Of a stretch of DNA of 64,000 nucleotides, positions 22,060-32,720 are shown one piece after another (the stretch's first letter is position 1; every line of letters starts with the position of its first letter). A program made the position numbers and the translations under genes. Source of the DNA: Thelonectria olida (Eukaryota; Ascomycota; Sordariomycetes; Hypocreales; Nectriaceae). The stretch lies in NCBI GenBank assembly GCA_020736575.1, contig JAGPYM010000062.1:1-64000 (forward strand). The letters run 5' to 3'. Below the pieces are notes generated by a model. It saw only the letters and a list, made by a program, of their open reading frames with translations. It made no database searches and had not been told where the DNA came from.

Positions 22060-22671
22060 TCACGCGACATCGATGAACATGCGCGCAGACTCAAAACCGC
22101 GAGGGGGATCAAACCGGAAGCTTATGCCGTGGTGCTCATACTGCTCAGACAGTTGAACCGCAAACGCAGACATTTTTGTGATGCGCATCGTATCCGCCCA
22201 CGTACCGATGCAGAAAACACACATGCAGCAAGTAAGCAAGCTCACCAAAGTGTAGACTTTGAGCCCGTGGTTCGTGATTTCTCGATTTCTAACGTCGATC
22301 CGGCCTAGGATTCGATCGAATTCCTCACGGCTGATCCCCCGTTGCTGGAGCCAGATCGGATATCCTGCGCTGAGCGGTGCTTGGAGAGGGATATCGATAC
22401 GTAGCCCACGTAGGCCATCGTCGAACTGCACATCCGTTGGAAGAGGCGGCGCTGGCGGGGGATACAACCCGCTGAGCTGCCTTGCCGCTTGGACCGGATC
22501 CGTGGGCACGGGGATGCGCGGCGGTTGTGCTGAACCTGTAGATCCTGAGCTTGAGCCATAACGATTAGTCAATTCGAAGGCTCGTTCAGGTTGAGGAGTA
22601 GTGTGCGTCTGCCCTTGGTTTGGCACCGGCTTGCGGCGGGGCGCGGAGTTTGGACGGCGGTCCGGGGTCAT
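22060..22671 (-). CDS. Orphan single-pass membrane protein (203 aa)
   Basis: An intronless minus-strand frame from an ATG. Residues 1-75 are polar and Pro/Ser/Gln-rich; then Pro-rich PPPAPPLP, an amphipathic segment (GISREEFDRILGRIDVRNRE), one clear membrane segment (VYTLVSLLTCCMCVFCIGTW) at about residue 140, and a C-terminal soluble tail. The layout resembles small fungal endomembrane proteins that face the cytosol with both termini. I do not recognise the family, and no neighbour gives a clue. Confidence 0.55.
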   Translation of the reverse strand: MTPDRRPNSAPRRKPVPNQGQTHTTPQPERAFELTNRYGSSSGSTGSAQPPRIPVPTDPVQAARQLSGLYPPPAPPLPTDVQFDDGLRGLRIDIPLQAPLSAGYPIWLQQRGISREEFDRILGRIDVRNREITNHGLKVYTLVSLLTCCMCVFCIGTWADTMRITKMSAFAVQLSEQYEHHGISFRFDPPRGFESARMFIDVA

Positions 22672-22679
22672 TGTTACCC

Positions 22680-23145
22680 TGGGCAGAATTCATGCAGCTT
22701 TTGTTTCCTGGATTGAGACGCAGAACAAATACCCAGGCTCTGATGGTTTCAGATGGGGGTTCGGACGTATGTGCGACTTGTTAGATGTTGGAACTAATCC
22801 TCCCTGTGGATTTCTTGGTAGCGATCTCGTGAAAGTCGTTCGATGATTCTTTACCCCGTCACGCTCAGGTTGTGTATTTGGGTCTAGCCTAATATCGGCT
22901 AACGCCGGTAGTGACTAGAATTAATCGGGAAGTCACGATGAGGACTTTGATCTCTGATGGACCCAGTTATTCATATGAACACACTGCTGTGGCACTGGCG
23001 GTGGTACCAACAGTCTAATGCCATTGGCGAATTGGTTTACGGTCGCACATTACCACATGGGTGACAAACCATGTACGAAAATGACTGGAGCTATTTCGCA
23101 CATAGGCTTTCGGCGTTTTTATATGGGGCTACAGTATTGATATGA
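22680..23145. other. Intergenic, nothing supported
   Basis: No gene, RNA or repeat that I can support. Confidence 0.5.
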
Positions 23146-23149
23146 TAAG

Positions 23150-23335
23150 TCATCTATTCGATCGAGTCTTGGCATCGAATCGAATGACAGGTGCTTGATT
23201 CGATATCGAATCTATAGCAGACGTGCTAGATTCGTGTCGAATCATATATGGCTACACCCGAATCGAATTCCAAGCCATCGAATCAAATGGTAAGGTCGGG
23301 CATTCGATTCGATAGGTTCGATAGATGTCTGTCCC
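23150..23335. mobile_element. MITE-like element with GATTCGAT/ATCGAATC repeats
   Basis: The ends are rough inverted repeats (CATCTATTCGATCGA at the left; CGATTCGATAGG...CGATAGATGT at the right), and the inside repeats ATCGAATC and GATTCGAT at least eight times in both orientations. About 180 bp, non-coding. No target duplication found. Confidence 0.45.
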
Positions 23336-23701
23336 TGGTTCCAGGCGTCATGGGAGATATCGTAGGCACTTACAGAGGTATCGATGCGTAGAAGGTACAC
23401 CTCGCGACCCTGATAGGAAGCATGAACACAAATATCATCACAGCCGACTGATCCAGGCCAAGGTGCGACGCGATTGGTGTTGATTTTACACGTCAAACCG
23501 ACCTTACCAACACCACGAACGCCAAGGTTGAGTCTCCTATGAAACACTTGACTAAATAGATCTTGTAGTATTGTAGAAACATACGATGTAGTATTGCACC
23601 GGAAAGAGCTGCGATAAATAGGATAACTTTGCAGAAAGAGGAAAAGAAGAAAACGCAAAGCTCCAGCCCAATGTAACGAACAAATATCAGCGTTATACTC
23701 G

Positions 23702-24763
23702 TCAGTCACCACCCTCGTATCCACCGTACCTTGAGGCTATGGTATGATCGACGAATTCCCAGATGACCAGGTCACCATTTGGCCCAACATGCTGAGAAAT
23801 GGCAGCTCTAAGGAGGTGTTTGTTGTACTTTCCGTCGCACCTCAAAATATCAACTGTCGGACTTCGGAGAGAAAGAGCTGCTGTTGTTTTCTTTTCGTTC
23901 GGTCCGGTTCGTGTCAGTCTGGCCTGGAGATCGACAACTCGTGAGAGACTGCCCCTGTGCTTCGGCTGCCAGATATTAAGAGTGGTTCTGCCATCGTTCA
24001 GAGTCACATCGCCAGTGTCTTTGTTGTAGTCATGAGCTTCATCAACCTGAAGGTTATGTAATATGTCCCCACAGTCCAATTCGAAGACCCCGGTCGGCGG
24101 CTCGGGCGTCACTAGTGCAAGATATGACGGGTCAGAGGATTCCTCAAGATCCGGACCAACAAGAAACGGATTCGATCCATGGCACATGGCTTGTTCGAAC
24201 CAGCGATCTTCCTTTACGACCCTGGTCCATACTTCTGCATGCTTCCTCTGAGCCGGAGTAAGAGTGATTCTTTTCTCAGCGGCTGCGCGAAGGCGGGAAT
24301 GCGGTGTCATACAATCCGCGATCCGCTTCTGTAAGTCTGATGAGAGACGCACCAGAGTCTGCAAGTGGCCTAATCTGATCTTCTGAGCAACCTCCAGGAG
24401 GCAAAATTCTAGTAGGGACGGAATGCCTAGAAAGTCGGCGGCAATAGTGATCTCGAGGATCTCATTTTCATGTACGCCACTGATGAACTTTCGATTGAAC
24501 AATTTGCCCTCTGCACGTGGGTCAAGTGTGCTCGTCCACTGCAACGAATCATTGCGATGATGAAATTCGCACCAAGTGATTATTCTGTTGAGCGTCTTAG
24601 TGCTGGATCCTGATTCGAGGATCTTGTTGGGGGTCTCGTCGTGATCATTCATTACGCCCTGGATGCGTTCGGAGCTTTGTATCACGTCCGCGCCAACAGG
24701 AATGAGCGTGCCGTCATTACTCCGTAGCGTAATACCTGAGTTTTCTGTAGATAAGGTGGACAT
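23702..24763 (-). CDS. SKP1-like protein with long novel C-terminal domain (353 aa)
   Basis: It begins MSTLSTENSGITLRSNDGTL, matching the SKP1/BTB-POZ start. KLFNRKFISGVHENEILEIT then AADFLGIPSLLEFCLLEVAQ matches the SKP1 dimerisation helices that dock F-box proteins (residues about 1-125). In place of the short SKP1 end there is a domain of about 230 residues, including DRWFEQAMCHGSNPFLVGPD, a beta-rich section, and VIWEFVDHTIASR near the end. A canonical SKP1 is about 160-170 aa, so this is a duplicated, extended paralogue. It could bridge an SCF ligase to other partners (inference). Frame intact, no introns. Confidence 0.7.
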   Translation of the reverse strand: MSTLSTENSGITLRSNDGTLIPVGADVIQSSERIQGVMNDHDETPNKILESGSSTKTLNRIITWCEFHHRNDSLQWTSTLDPRAEGKLFNRKFISGVHENEILEITIAADFLGIPSLLEFCLLEVAQKIRLGHLQTLVRLSSDLQKRIADCMTPHSRLRAAAEKRITLTPAQRKHAEVWTRVVKEDRWFEQAMCHGSNPFLVGPDLEESSDPSYLALVTPEPPTGVFELDCGDILHNLQVDEAHDYNKDTGDVTLNDGRTTLNIWQPKHRGSLSRVVDLQARLTRTGPNEKKTTAALSLRSPTVDILRCDGKYNKHLLRAAISQHVGPNGDLVIWEFVDHTIASRYGGYEGGD

Positions 24764-24769
24764 AACTTT

Positions 24770-25560
24770 TACTGTCGTGATTATTGTAGATTCTTGGGAT
24801 GAGGAAGACCATCAAGCAAAGCGACAACTAATATTTATACATATATAAACACCGTACAGCAGGCTCCCCACAAGCTGTATACTTGTATATACTAAGATCT
24901 ACTTGAGCGCTCGTCCGGTAACGGTCAGAACGTGCGTTTGCAGGCGCAATTTGTGGTCCATTTTTGCCCTTTTGGAATTTCATGTATCCTAGAGCCTCCT
25001 CTTCAAGCTTAAAAGAGGGGGACCAAGTGCAAAGAGGGCATTACTGTGCATATGCTTCTACAGAACTGTACACACAGTAAGAGCCACACTAAATAAGTTA
25101 CCGGGATGGTAATCCATTTATGATCTCATAGTGTTATTTAGACTGAGTGAACATAGCCGATCAAAGACATCTAATGCTGTATAATAATACGGTATATATG
25201 TACATTCAGTACATACCACAATGCAGTACAGTACACACTGTAAGTCATGAGTTGTAGTTTGCCATGTCCAAAATTGGACGGGGCAACATATCCTGCCTGC
25301 GCGCGCAAGAGAGACATTACCCACCTTCATTGATTATCGTCACCCAGATTCCGCGCTGTGCTAATGTACCAAGCGCAGAGAGTCCATTAGGTAATGGATA
25401 CCTCGAGCAGTTTTTAGGATTACCACACTATATAGAGAGACCGGTCTGGCGGGTACTAATAGGCACAGCTGCAAACACATTGTCAAGCAACTTCGGCGTC
25501 ATATGTACGCACAGCACACTCCACTCTACAACTCTAGACAAGCTCTTAAAGTACTTATGT
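24770..25560. other. Intergenic with palindromic GTAC-rich tracts
   Basis: No gene supported. At 25060-25240 there are GTACA/TGTAC-rich stretches including GCAGTACAGTACACACTG (25223-25240), reminiscent of the palindromes found between 32 and 46.5 kb. Confidence 0.4.
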
Positions 25561-25567
25561 CGCGAGC

Positions 25568-27419
25568 ATGAAGGTTGCAGTAATAGGAAGGGGGCCCTTC
25601 AGGTATAGTCACTCTGAAATACTTGATTGAGGCCGTCTCGAGTTTATTTTGCCAGCCTGTCGACGCGCGGCTGTTTGAGTACCAGCCACAAGTTGGGGGA
25701 ACCGTTGCCGCGCGGTCCTATGAAGATGCCGAGGTGAGTCTTTAAGACCACCAGGATCATCGAGACATCGCTAATCCTATGGGTTACCAGCTTGTGTCTT
25801 CAAAGCAGCTCACCACATTCTCCGATTTCAGGCATCACAGCAACGTTGACTTCCTCAGTACGGAGCAATATGTTGAGTATCTGCACGACTATTGCACGCG
25901 TTTGAACTTATGGCCTTGCATAAGTCTCAACACACGAGTCCTATCTGTCACCCGAGGAGCTGGCGGAGGGCACATAGTGAGCTATCAAGCGAATGACTCA
26001 CAAACAAGATATGAGTGGAAATGTGATGCCATTGCTGTGTGCTCAGGGCTGCACGTGGCTCCAAACACCCCTGATATCAGGGGCATTCAAAGCGTTCCGC
26101 AGATTCTTCATTCTTCCGAGCTCAAATCAAGAAACCAGTTTGGAGTTGACAAGACTGTGATGGTAGTTGGAAGCGAGGGGACTGGCTCAGATACTGTGTA
26201 TCTCGCGGTGACATCCACTACGAAACGAGTGTTATTGTGTCACAATGACGGCGTCCATTTTGCCCCAAAGGTGGGCTTCACTCTTCGCCTAACATTACTT
26301 TCCTCTGTTGCTTAAAAGAAAATTGTTGACGAGACTTGTCAGAGAAACCCCAGACCTACGTTGTTTCCGGCCCTTGGCAGGAAACTAAATCCCGAAGAAC
26401 CAGGTGTGCCGATCGATGTTAGCCGAGCCAACTTGTTCGATACGACCTATGTTCATCCTCTCTCCGCAACTCGAGGTACATCAAAACGATTCTTTGGTTG
26501 TCGTCTGGCACCGCAGCAGGCATGGACCAATAGACTAGCGACATCAGCCCGGATCGCCATCATCCATCCAAGAGTATGGCGCTTCCACGATTACCCCCAC
26601 TGTCCAGTCAGAAGCTAAGATCACAGTTTCCTTCAACAAGTCAATGAAGGTCTGTCCCTACATAAGCCTACCGCATCGCCCAAACTACCGCGGCGCAGTC
26701 TGTGGCTGTACGCACTGAGATCTGCCAGCACTGGTTACGAGCAGGATTTCCCGTTTTTCCGTTCCCCGCAAAATCAAACTAGCAAGCAGTACCCGATAGC
26801 AGACCATACTGACGTTCGCGGTATCTGGAAGCACGATGAACCCACCGTGGGTTTTATCGGATTTGTGAGGCCTTCACTTGGGGCCATACCGCCTCTGGCA
26901 GAGATGCAGGCTCAGCTTTGGATCCTAAACATTTTAACCCCACAAAGGATACCGCGCGCTCTGAGAGCAGTCGATGAATATCACTATCGCTTGACAAGCT
27001 CCCCAGACTCTCGGGTAAGATACGGCGTCGACCATGAAAGTTACGCATATCAGCTCGCTCTCGATATGGACTCGGCGCCAGGGCTTCGGAGCATCCTAAC
27101 GCTCTCATGTAGAGAGAACATCTCCAAATCACTACGTCTTCTAATCTCTGGGGCTTTGGTGCACACTTCAACACAAAATTCCGACCCCAAGGCCCTTGGA
27201 GATGGGATGGCGCGGTCGACTTGTTTGTTTCGGAGGAATTCTGGCAAACATTCACAAGACGACCATTATTTTCGGTAAGAAGCCTAGCTCAGCGCATATG
27301 AAGATCCGTTTCTTATGAAAACAATAGGACACTTCGCTGTATCGCTCCTTCCTATGATGATATTCGGACAGTTGAGCCTAGTTACTTTTCTTTGGGCCAC
27401 TATCCTGGGCTACGAATGA
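25568..27419 (+). pseudogene. Flavin-containing monooxygenase-like pseudogene
   Basis: It starts MKVAVIG at 25568. An extra base at about 25588-25595 breaks the first FAD-binding GxGxxG; the correct continuation (GPSGIVTLKYLIEA, FEYQPQVGGTV) is one frame off. After an intron (GTGAGT...TTACCAG) come STEQYVEYLHDYC, AVCSGLHVAPNTPDI and VMVVGSEGTGSD, a disturbed second Rossmann motif. After the next intron come KLNPEEPGVPIDV and NLFDTTYVHPL, then more frameshifts near 26460 and 27130. Later family motifs persist (GFIGFVRPSLGAIPPLAEMQ, YGVDHESYAYQLALDMD). The final exon GHFAVSLLPMMIFGQL ends at 27419. FMOs hydroxylate small molecules with NADPH and FAD; this copy is dead. Confidence 0.85.
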
Positions 27420-27424
27420 TATAA

Positions 27425-27780
27425 CTAACTGCAGTGAATTCTTGGCATAGTCATTGGGGAATCCTTTGCAATGTCAATGTACCTGAAGCCGGACTCGCTG
27501 CAGTAAACTAGCCGATCCGGAACACACACCGAGCAGTGCTCAAAAGCATTTACCAGATGCTAATACTCCCAATTTAGTGCATAAAGAGTTGATGATATGT
27601 CTTCTATTGTATCTCCCGGGTAATTTAGGATAGCCATGTGGATTGGCTGATCTCATGCATGATGTCGACTGCCAGGGGGCTGTGGCCCCTATCGCAGCCA
27701 AATCACCCACGCAAGCTTAGGTAGCTGTTAGGTAGACCAGATCCTGGGCACAGCGGCGAAAGAGTTCGTCCTTGGCAACG
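27425..27780. other. Intergenic, nothing supported
   Basis: Only short frames; no repeat or RNA signal noticed. Confidence 0.5.
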
Positions 27781-27787
27781 TCTTGTG

Positions 27788-30093
27788 CTATTCATCTATC
27801 TGCATCTGCTCAACCTGACACGTTTCCTTTGCCACTGCCGAACTGACGTTTTCTGCCCTAATAGTCGTCTTCCTTCCCCCGACACTGTACCCTTCGAAAA
27901 GATTGCGATTTCGAGTGAGTGTTATAGGGCAATGGCCTATTCTGAATCTGCCTTGGATAGATTCTATCGCGTGATCACGTAGTAGCTGGTCCCTAAAGTC
28001 GCCTTCCACTAGCCTATATTCCGGCTTCAAGAGCCAACCGCTGCGACTGCTCCATGTCATCTTTTTGGTCTCATTCTTGCACTCTGGTGCGAGCGGCCGA
28101 AGCTTTATAGTTGCCATGCTGAATACCATATCTTGATTGGTTTTGCGTCTTTTTGGTTGCAGTGGTTCCGCATTGGGTGAGCGTTGTTTCCTCTTACTCC
28201 CAAGGCCAGGCTCAGTCTTGATGTCAAGGTCATCGTCACTTGTGAGGTCGATTATGTTGCAAAGACGACTCTCGACTGCCGCCTTCCCGGGATCATTCTC
28301 TGGATCCGTCGTGAAACGACTATGGCGGGCTTCAGAAGCCGTCTCCGTGCATTGCGAAGCCTGCGAAGCGTTTTCTTCGTCTCTCCCAACCGAGTCGTCT
28401 TCATCACCAAGAGCACTACGCACCGAAGCGCACGCACCGGGGGCCAGCTCGTTCCCTCGTCTGGCCTCGGAGACGTTGCCCGCTTCTTTTGCAAGGCTCG
28501 GAGTGCTTTCCCGTTCCCTGCGCTGGCTTCTTCCCTGACCTGCGATACCGGCATCCTCAGGTCCCTGATCAGCAGAAGTCGTTTGGCCGTGCGTTGATGG
28601 GCTTCGGGAGTGCTGGAAACGATCCCATTCAGCCGTCTGATCTCTTGGTGGAGTACTGCCGGTAGCGGCGTACGAGATATCGCCGCCGCTTGGGCTGGTT
28701 GGAAGCCCAGCATCTTCATTGTTTGCAGCATCGATGGCGTCAGCGTCAGCTTTGGGCGCATATAAACCTGGATCTAGGCTGACCTGGGGACCAGCATCTG
28801 GGCCTAGACCTGCTTGGTCCCCCAAGTCGCTGTCGATGGAGGCGTCGCCAGCAGCAGGGGAGGAAGCTGGAAGCGGTTGAGCTCTGACGAAGAGATCCTC
28901 AGAAGTGGTTCCCTTGCTGCTCACAACGTTCTGGTCCTCCTCCTCGCCTTCGTTGACGGCCGTGTAGAAATCCCCACAAGCATTGCGCACTTCGGTAGCG
29001 CTTTCCGCTGGAACATCGCGAGTTCGATGAGCGCCTCGCCCGCTGCGCGGCGTATCGATGTCGGGGTTGTAGTCAGAGGCATTGGCAGAAGGGGGATCCG
29101 CAGGAGGGGTGGGCGGTAGGTGCGATCTCGACCACAGCTTTTGGTCTCTGGAGCTGCAAAAACAAGTGCGAGCTTCCTCGGCGAGTATTGCAGCTCTGAC
29201 GCCGATATCGAATCCAAGACGCACAGTTGCAGCAAAGTGTGCACTCGAATTGGGAGGATGCAACGAGCCGTGTCCGTTCACGGGCATTGGGTGAGGGACG
29301 GGCCGGCTGTCGTGCTGGCTGTGCCCACTGGCGTCACCAGCGATGTCCCACCCCGCCATTGCCCATCCATAGATGTCTTCGAGCGGAGGAGGGCGGCTCA
29401 GGTCGATAGTCGATGCGGCAGTTGGCATGGTTGAAACGCCACGTACGGTGACCAGGTTTGGTTCGTTGTGAACGAACAAATTCCCTGGGGCTCCATCGGA
29501 AGCGGGACAAGTCATTCCGGAGTGCTGCGGTTTGGTCGAGGCAGTAGCAATATCGCAGCCGGCTCTGGCAGCCGGCTCGCCGTCGCTCAGGGCAAGCGTA
29601 CCAGCCATACTTCCATCGACGGCGCACAAACCTGGGTCAAAGACAGACGAGGTCGTCACAGCGATAGCGCCGTAGCCGACAGACGGAGTTACTCGGCCAT
29701 CGCCAGTCAAGAGAGCTGCCTCAGCAAAGGTCTCCTGGCCATGGATGTGGCTGGCTTCAGGGCTGCAGATTTCATTATCTCCGTCGTAGCATCGGCTTCA
29801 GCCCTAGGAACCGGTCCGTCGCCTGCTGTTGCGGGTTTGACAATGGAGTCGTAGGCGGTGGCGAAAGATGCGTCTTCGAGGAGAGAAGTGGTTGTCCCAA
29901 GCTCAGAAAAACCACCAAAGTCAATCTCAGGAAGCCAGAAGGGCCTCAAGAGACAGGTACTGGGTAATGAAACTGGTTTGGCGTCGAGATACCCTGAGAT
30001 CTCCGTTGTCCGTTGATAAGGCGTCGCCATCGAGATGACTCTGTGCGAGGCGGCAAGGAACACGAGGTTGAAGAATGGACTAAACGTTGTCAT
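27788..30093 (-). CDS. Large disordered orphan with SUMO-interaction-like motif (two frames)
   Basis: The 5' part starts MTTFSPFFNLVFLAASHRVI (ATG at 30093) and is open to 29707. The long 3' frame (to 27788) overlaps it in another frame and has no usable ATG of its own near its start. The two could be joined by an intron I cannot see, or by a frameshift at about 29710-29800. The product is rich in Ala/Ser/Pro/Asp/Glu. About 150 residues from the end it has NIIDLTSDDDLDIKTEPG, a hydrophobic core plus acidic/Ser run that is the hallmark of a SUMO-interacting motif, next to a basic KRKQRS...PKRRK stretch (likely nuclear signal). The last 100 residues look folded (WLLKPEYRLVEGDFRDQLL, IQGRFRIGHCPITLTRNRNL). 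Likely a nuclear protein; family unknown. Confidence 0.5.
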
Positions 30094-30149
30094 TGTGCGG
30101 AATCTATCATGAAGAGCAGCTGGACTGGCAAGTTCTGAGGATGCACGTG

Positions 30150-30245
30150 GCGTGAAGAGGAAGAAGAAGATGAAGAAGAAGATGAAGAAGGAAGAAGGTG
30201 AAGAAGAAGAAGAAAGTGAAGAGGAAGAAGTTTCTTCTTCACGGC
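30150..30245. repeat. GAA/GAAGAT purine tract (TTC on the minus strand)
   Basis: About 90 bp of (GAA)n with GAT interruptions immediately upstream of the 30093 ATG. On the minus strand it is a pyrimidine tract, which is common in fungal promoters, so it may be promoter sequence. Confidence 0.6.
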
Positions 30246-30519
30246 AATGGGGCAGCATGCCCTTTAAGTACTCTTGCGGCCCTTGTCCGGACCACGTTTT
30301 GTGATCTCGACGTCTCTTCGGGTTGACCTTCAGCCGAGCCGGTCCCTAGATAAGCACAGCAGGCCATGCTGGAACAAGAGATGATCCGTTTCACGGTCGT
30401 ACCATAAGCGTGTGGACTTGGGTCGTCGCCACGTATTGCATGTGGAAGAGGGGAACCGGACAGCGAGCGTGATGCCGGTTGGCATACGAGACTTGCTACC
30501 CGTGCCCGATCACGACTAT

Positions 30520-31006
30520 ACTCGGGTCTCGGTCGGACTTTCGAATGCACAACGTTGGCTGAGTTGGCAACATCTGGGAGTATTACGGTATATGAGGACG
30601 TCGAAGGCAGAGATCTCACTTCTGCTGGTCACTCATCGAGCAGATGGACTCCGTTGCGGTCGAGGCTCCCAGTGGTTCTTGAGCATGGCGAATGCAAGAC
30701 GCTGGTTCATCGAGAAGATTGTCAAACGACCGCAGCATCGTCCTCGACCCGGGACGCCTACGCGAGAGAGTAGGGAGGGCTTTCCGACGATGGCTCGACG
30801 ATCACAGCATTGTGTTCAGAAAGAAGCCTCTGCCGATCCTCAAATCCGACAACCGAGAGGGTTTCTACTTAAACCCAACGGCGGCGTTCAGTACGGGCTC
30901 GAACCCGGGTAGTGCTGTCGATGTTGAACCACCGCATGAGAATCGCCACGGGGAGACGAACGTCGAGAGTGGGTTGTGGAGGGTAAATGAGTCAGAGGAT
31001 CAGTAG
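30520..31006 (+). pseudogene. Possible decayed or spliced small gene
   Basis: Natural-looking protein is split over frames: VYEDVEGRDLTSAGHSS and VVLEHGECKTLVHREDC in one, and SIVLDPGRLRERVGRAFRRW, LDDHSIVFRKKPLPILKSDN and FYLNPTAAFSTG in another, ending at 31006. Joining them needs an intron or a shift near 30700. Domain unknown; low confidence. Confidence 0.3.
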
Positions 31007-31200
31007 AGAAGGAGTCGGTCACAAACGGGGGCCCTACTCATAAACACCAGGAAAGCAGTACCCGTTGCAATGATGCCTGGCAGCTAAGACGATGCGGGAT
31101 AGTGAAAGAAAGAGTACGAGTAGCGCCAGGTCCATCACTCCCCGACCACCGCACTTTCATAAGCCTATCTGCAGTACCAAGTCACATCATCGCGGCCCGT

Positions 31201-31711
31201 ATGCGCTTCAAACGCTCGATCTGGGGAGACACAGTTTGTAACGCCCTCGAACATCTCTCGATTCAGATACGAGATGCTACGGCTTTCAACGCACACGATA
31301 TCTGGTTCTTCTTGCGCCGCTGTTCCGCGGAAGGCTGGCGCACGTACTACCTCTTCCCGAATGAGAACTCGAGATCTATCAACAGGGATGCAAAAGAGAG
31401 CGACCTGCTACTTTTTCTATCGCTTCCGAGCACGTATCGATCGTTGGTGCATCTTGACTGGTCACAACTTCACAGCCAATGCCTCGAGATATCTCGTCAG
31501 AAGGCTGGCACGTGCATGCATGTACATCTCGACACGACTGCCTCAACGGACGCATTAGAAGTGCCGCGTGTAGCAAAGGCATCATTGTCTCTGGACCGCT
31601 TTGAATCTGGCGACCTCCTCGCAAAGAGCTCAATCTGTAGACCCTGAGCTGACTGCCGAGGTCCGAGGCAAGCTTGCCGCTTTTCTAGACGCCCTCATAA
31701 AAGCTAACTAG
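31201..31711 (+). CDS. Orphan protein (152 aa, one intron)
   Basis: Proposed join(31201..31521,31574..31711). The ATG at 31201 starts MRFKRSIWGDTVCNALEHLS; the intron is 52 nt (GTACAT...GTGTAG); exon 2 ends SVDPELTAEVRGKLAAFLDA before a TAG. The protein is mixed, with a basic N-terminus, no signal peptide and no clear membrane segment, and a short amphipathic helix at the end. The frame is open upstream of 31201, so an earlier exon is possible. It is the leftmost member of the orphan-gene island (31.2-47.2 kb). Function unknown. Confidence 0.4.
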
Positions 31712-32450
31712 GAGTATGTCCGCTCGCGTCGAGAAATGGGTCCTACTAATGGTAGCAGACGATGTTCCGGAAGTTTACCGCAACACTCGAGATAGAGGCT
31801 GCATAACCGACACACGATGTCAGAGCGCGACGAAGACAATTGTAGTGGTCGAATGCGTTGCCGTGATCGCTCGGTTGGCTTTCTCCCCTTTCCTCCTTTC
31901 CTCCAGAGGAGGCTCTCTGTGTACGTGTGCGCGGGAAGGACTTACAGATAAGTGACTCTACTGCCTTGTGAGCACTGCACACTGCTTCTACGTTGACGCT
32001 ACCCACAAAGGCAATTGGGCTTGGTTCGCCAACTATTCATGCTAGCCAGCTGCAGGATGGAGGAGCGGAGTGCCCGGAGGAAACCCAAGCTGGTTCTCTG
32101 TCCCAAGCAAGAAATCGTCCCGGAGGAAGGATCTCGGGGATTGTTGGTGACGCAGCGCGGTCGGACATCTGACAGGTTAGAAGTGAAAGGATGAGACGAC
32201 AACGTCAGACTCCCGAGGGTTCATTTCTGGAGCTGGGTCCATTTTGGCTCACGACACGTGTTTCACTGAATGGAATACGGTACTTGCTGAGGAAATAGAA
32301 AGCTCGCCCAGGAGGAAGGTTCATTCTGTACGTACGAGACAGTTGCAGACATTGGTTCTTAGTCTGGGATTCTTCTACCCTAATATGCTCTACAAACAGT
32401 ACTATACAGTATGTATCATATGTATATTGCTGTATATATTGTACTGTCGT

Positions 32451-32462
32451 TACAGTACTGTC
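32451..32462. promoter_or_regulatory. Palindrome TACAGTACTGTC upstream of pseudokinase
   Basis: One mismatch from the perfect palindrome TACAGTACTGTA, 60 bp upstream of the ATG at 32523. It is preceded by GTATATATTGTACTG. Confidence 0.45.
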
Positions 32463-32522
32463 AAACTTCCTTGCATTCTCTACCGAGCTGCTTCCTCCAC
32501 CCCTCAAGTCAACACGGAGTCT

Positions 32523-32720
32523 ATGGATACCAACCGAAAGAGGTATACCAAATTCGACATCAACCTAGGTGGTGTCACCAAAGCATCGGCAAATGCGGCA
32601 AATGCGGCCTCTACAGATACCGACGGAAGAGGTATACTAAATTCGACATCAACCTGAGCAACACAACCAAGGCATCGACATGTGCAGCTGCTGCAACAGT
32701 CACCCCCAAACAGCCTGCCT
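32523..32720 (+). repeat. Tandem duplication of about 85 bp in the pseudokinase leader
   Basis: The segment GATACCAACCGAAAGAGGTA... (32524-about 32605) is followed by a second copy starting GATACCGACGGAAGAGGTAT (about 32614-32690). Both encode a KRYTKFDINL/ATKAS-type peptide in different frames. The second copy brings a TGA (32655-32657) into the frame that leads into the kinase domain, unless it is spliced out. Confidence 0.65.
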
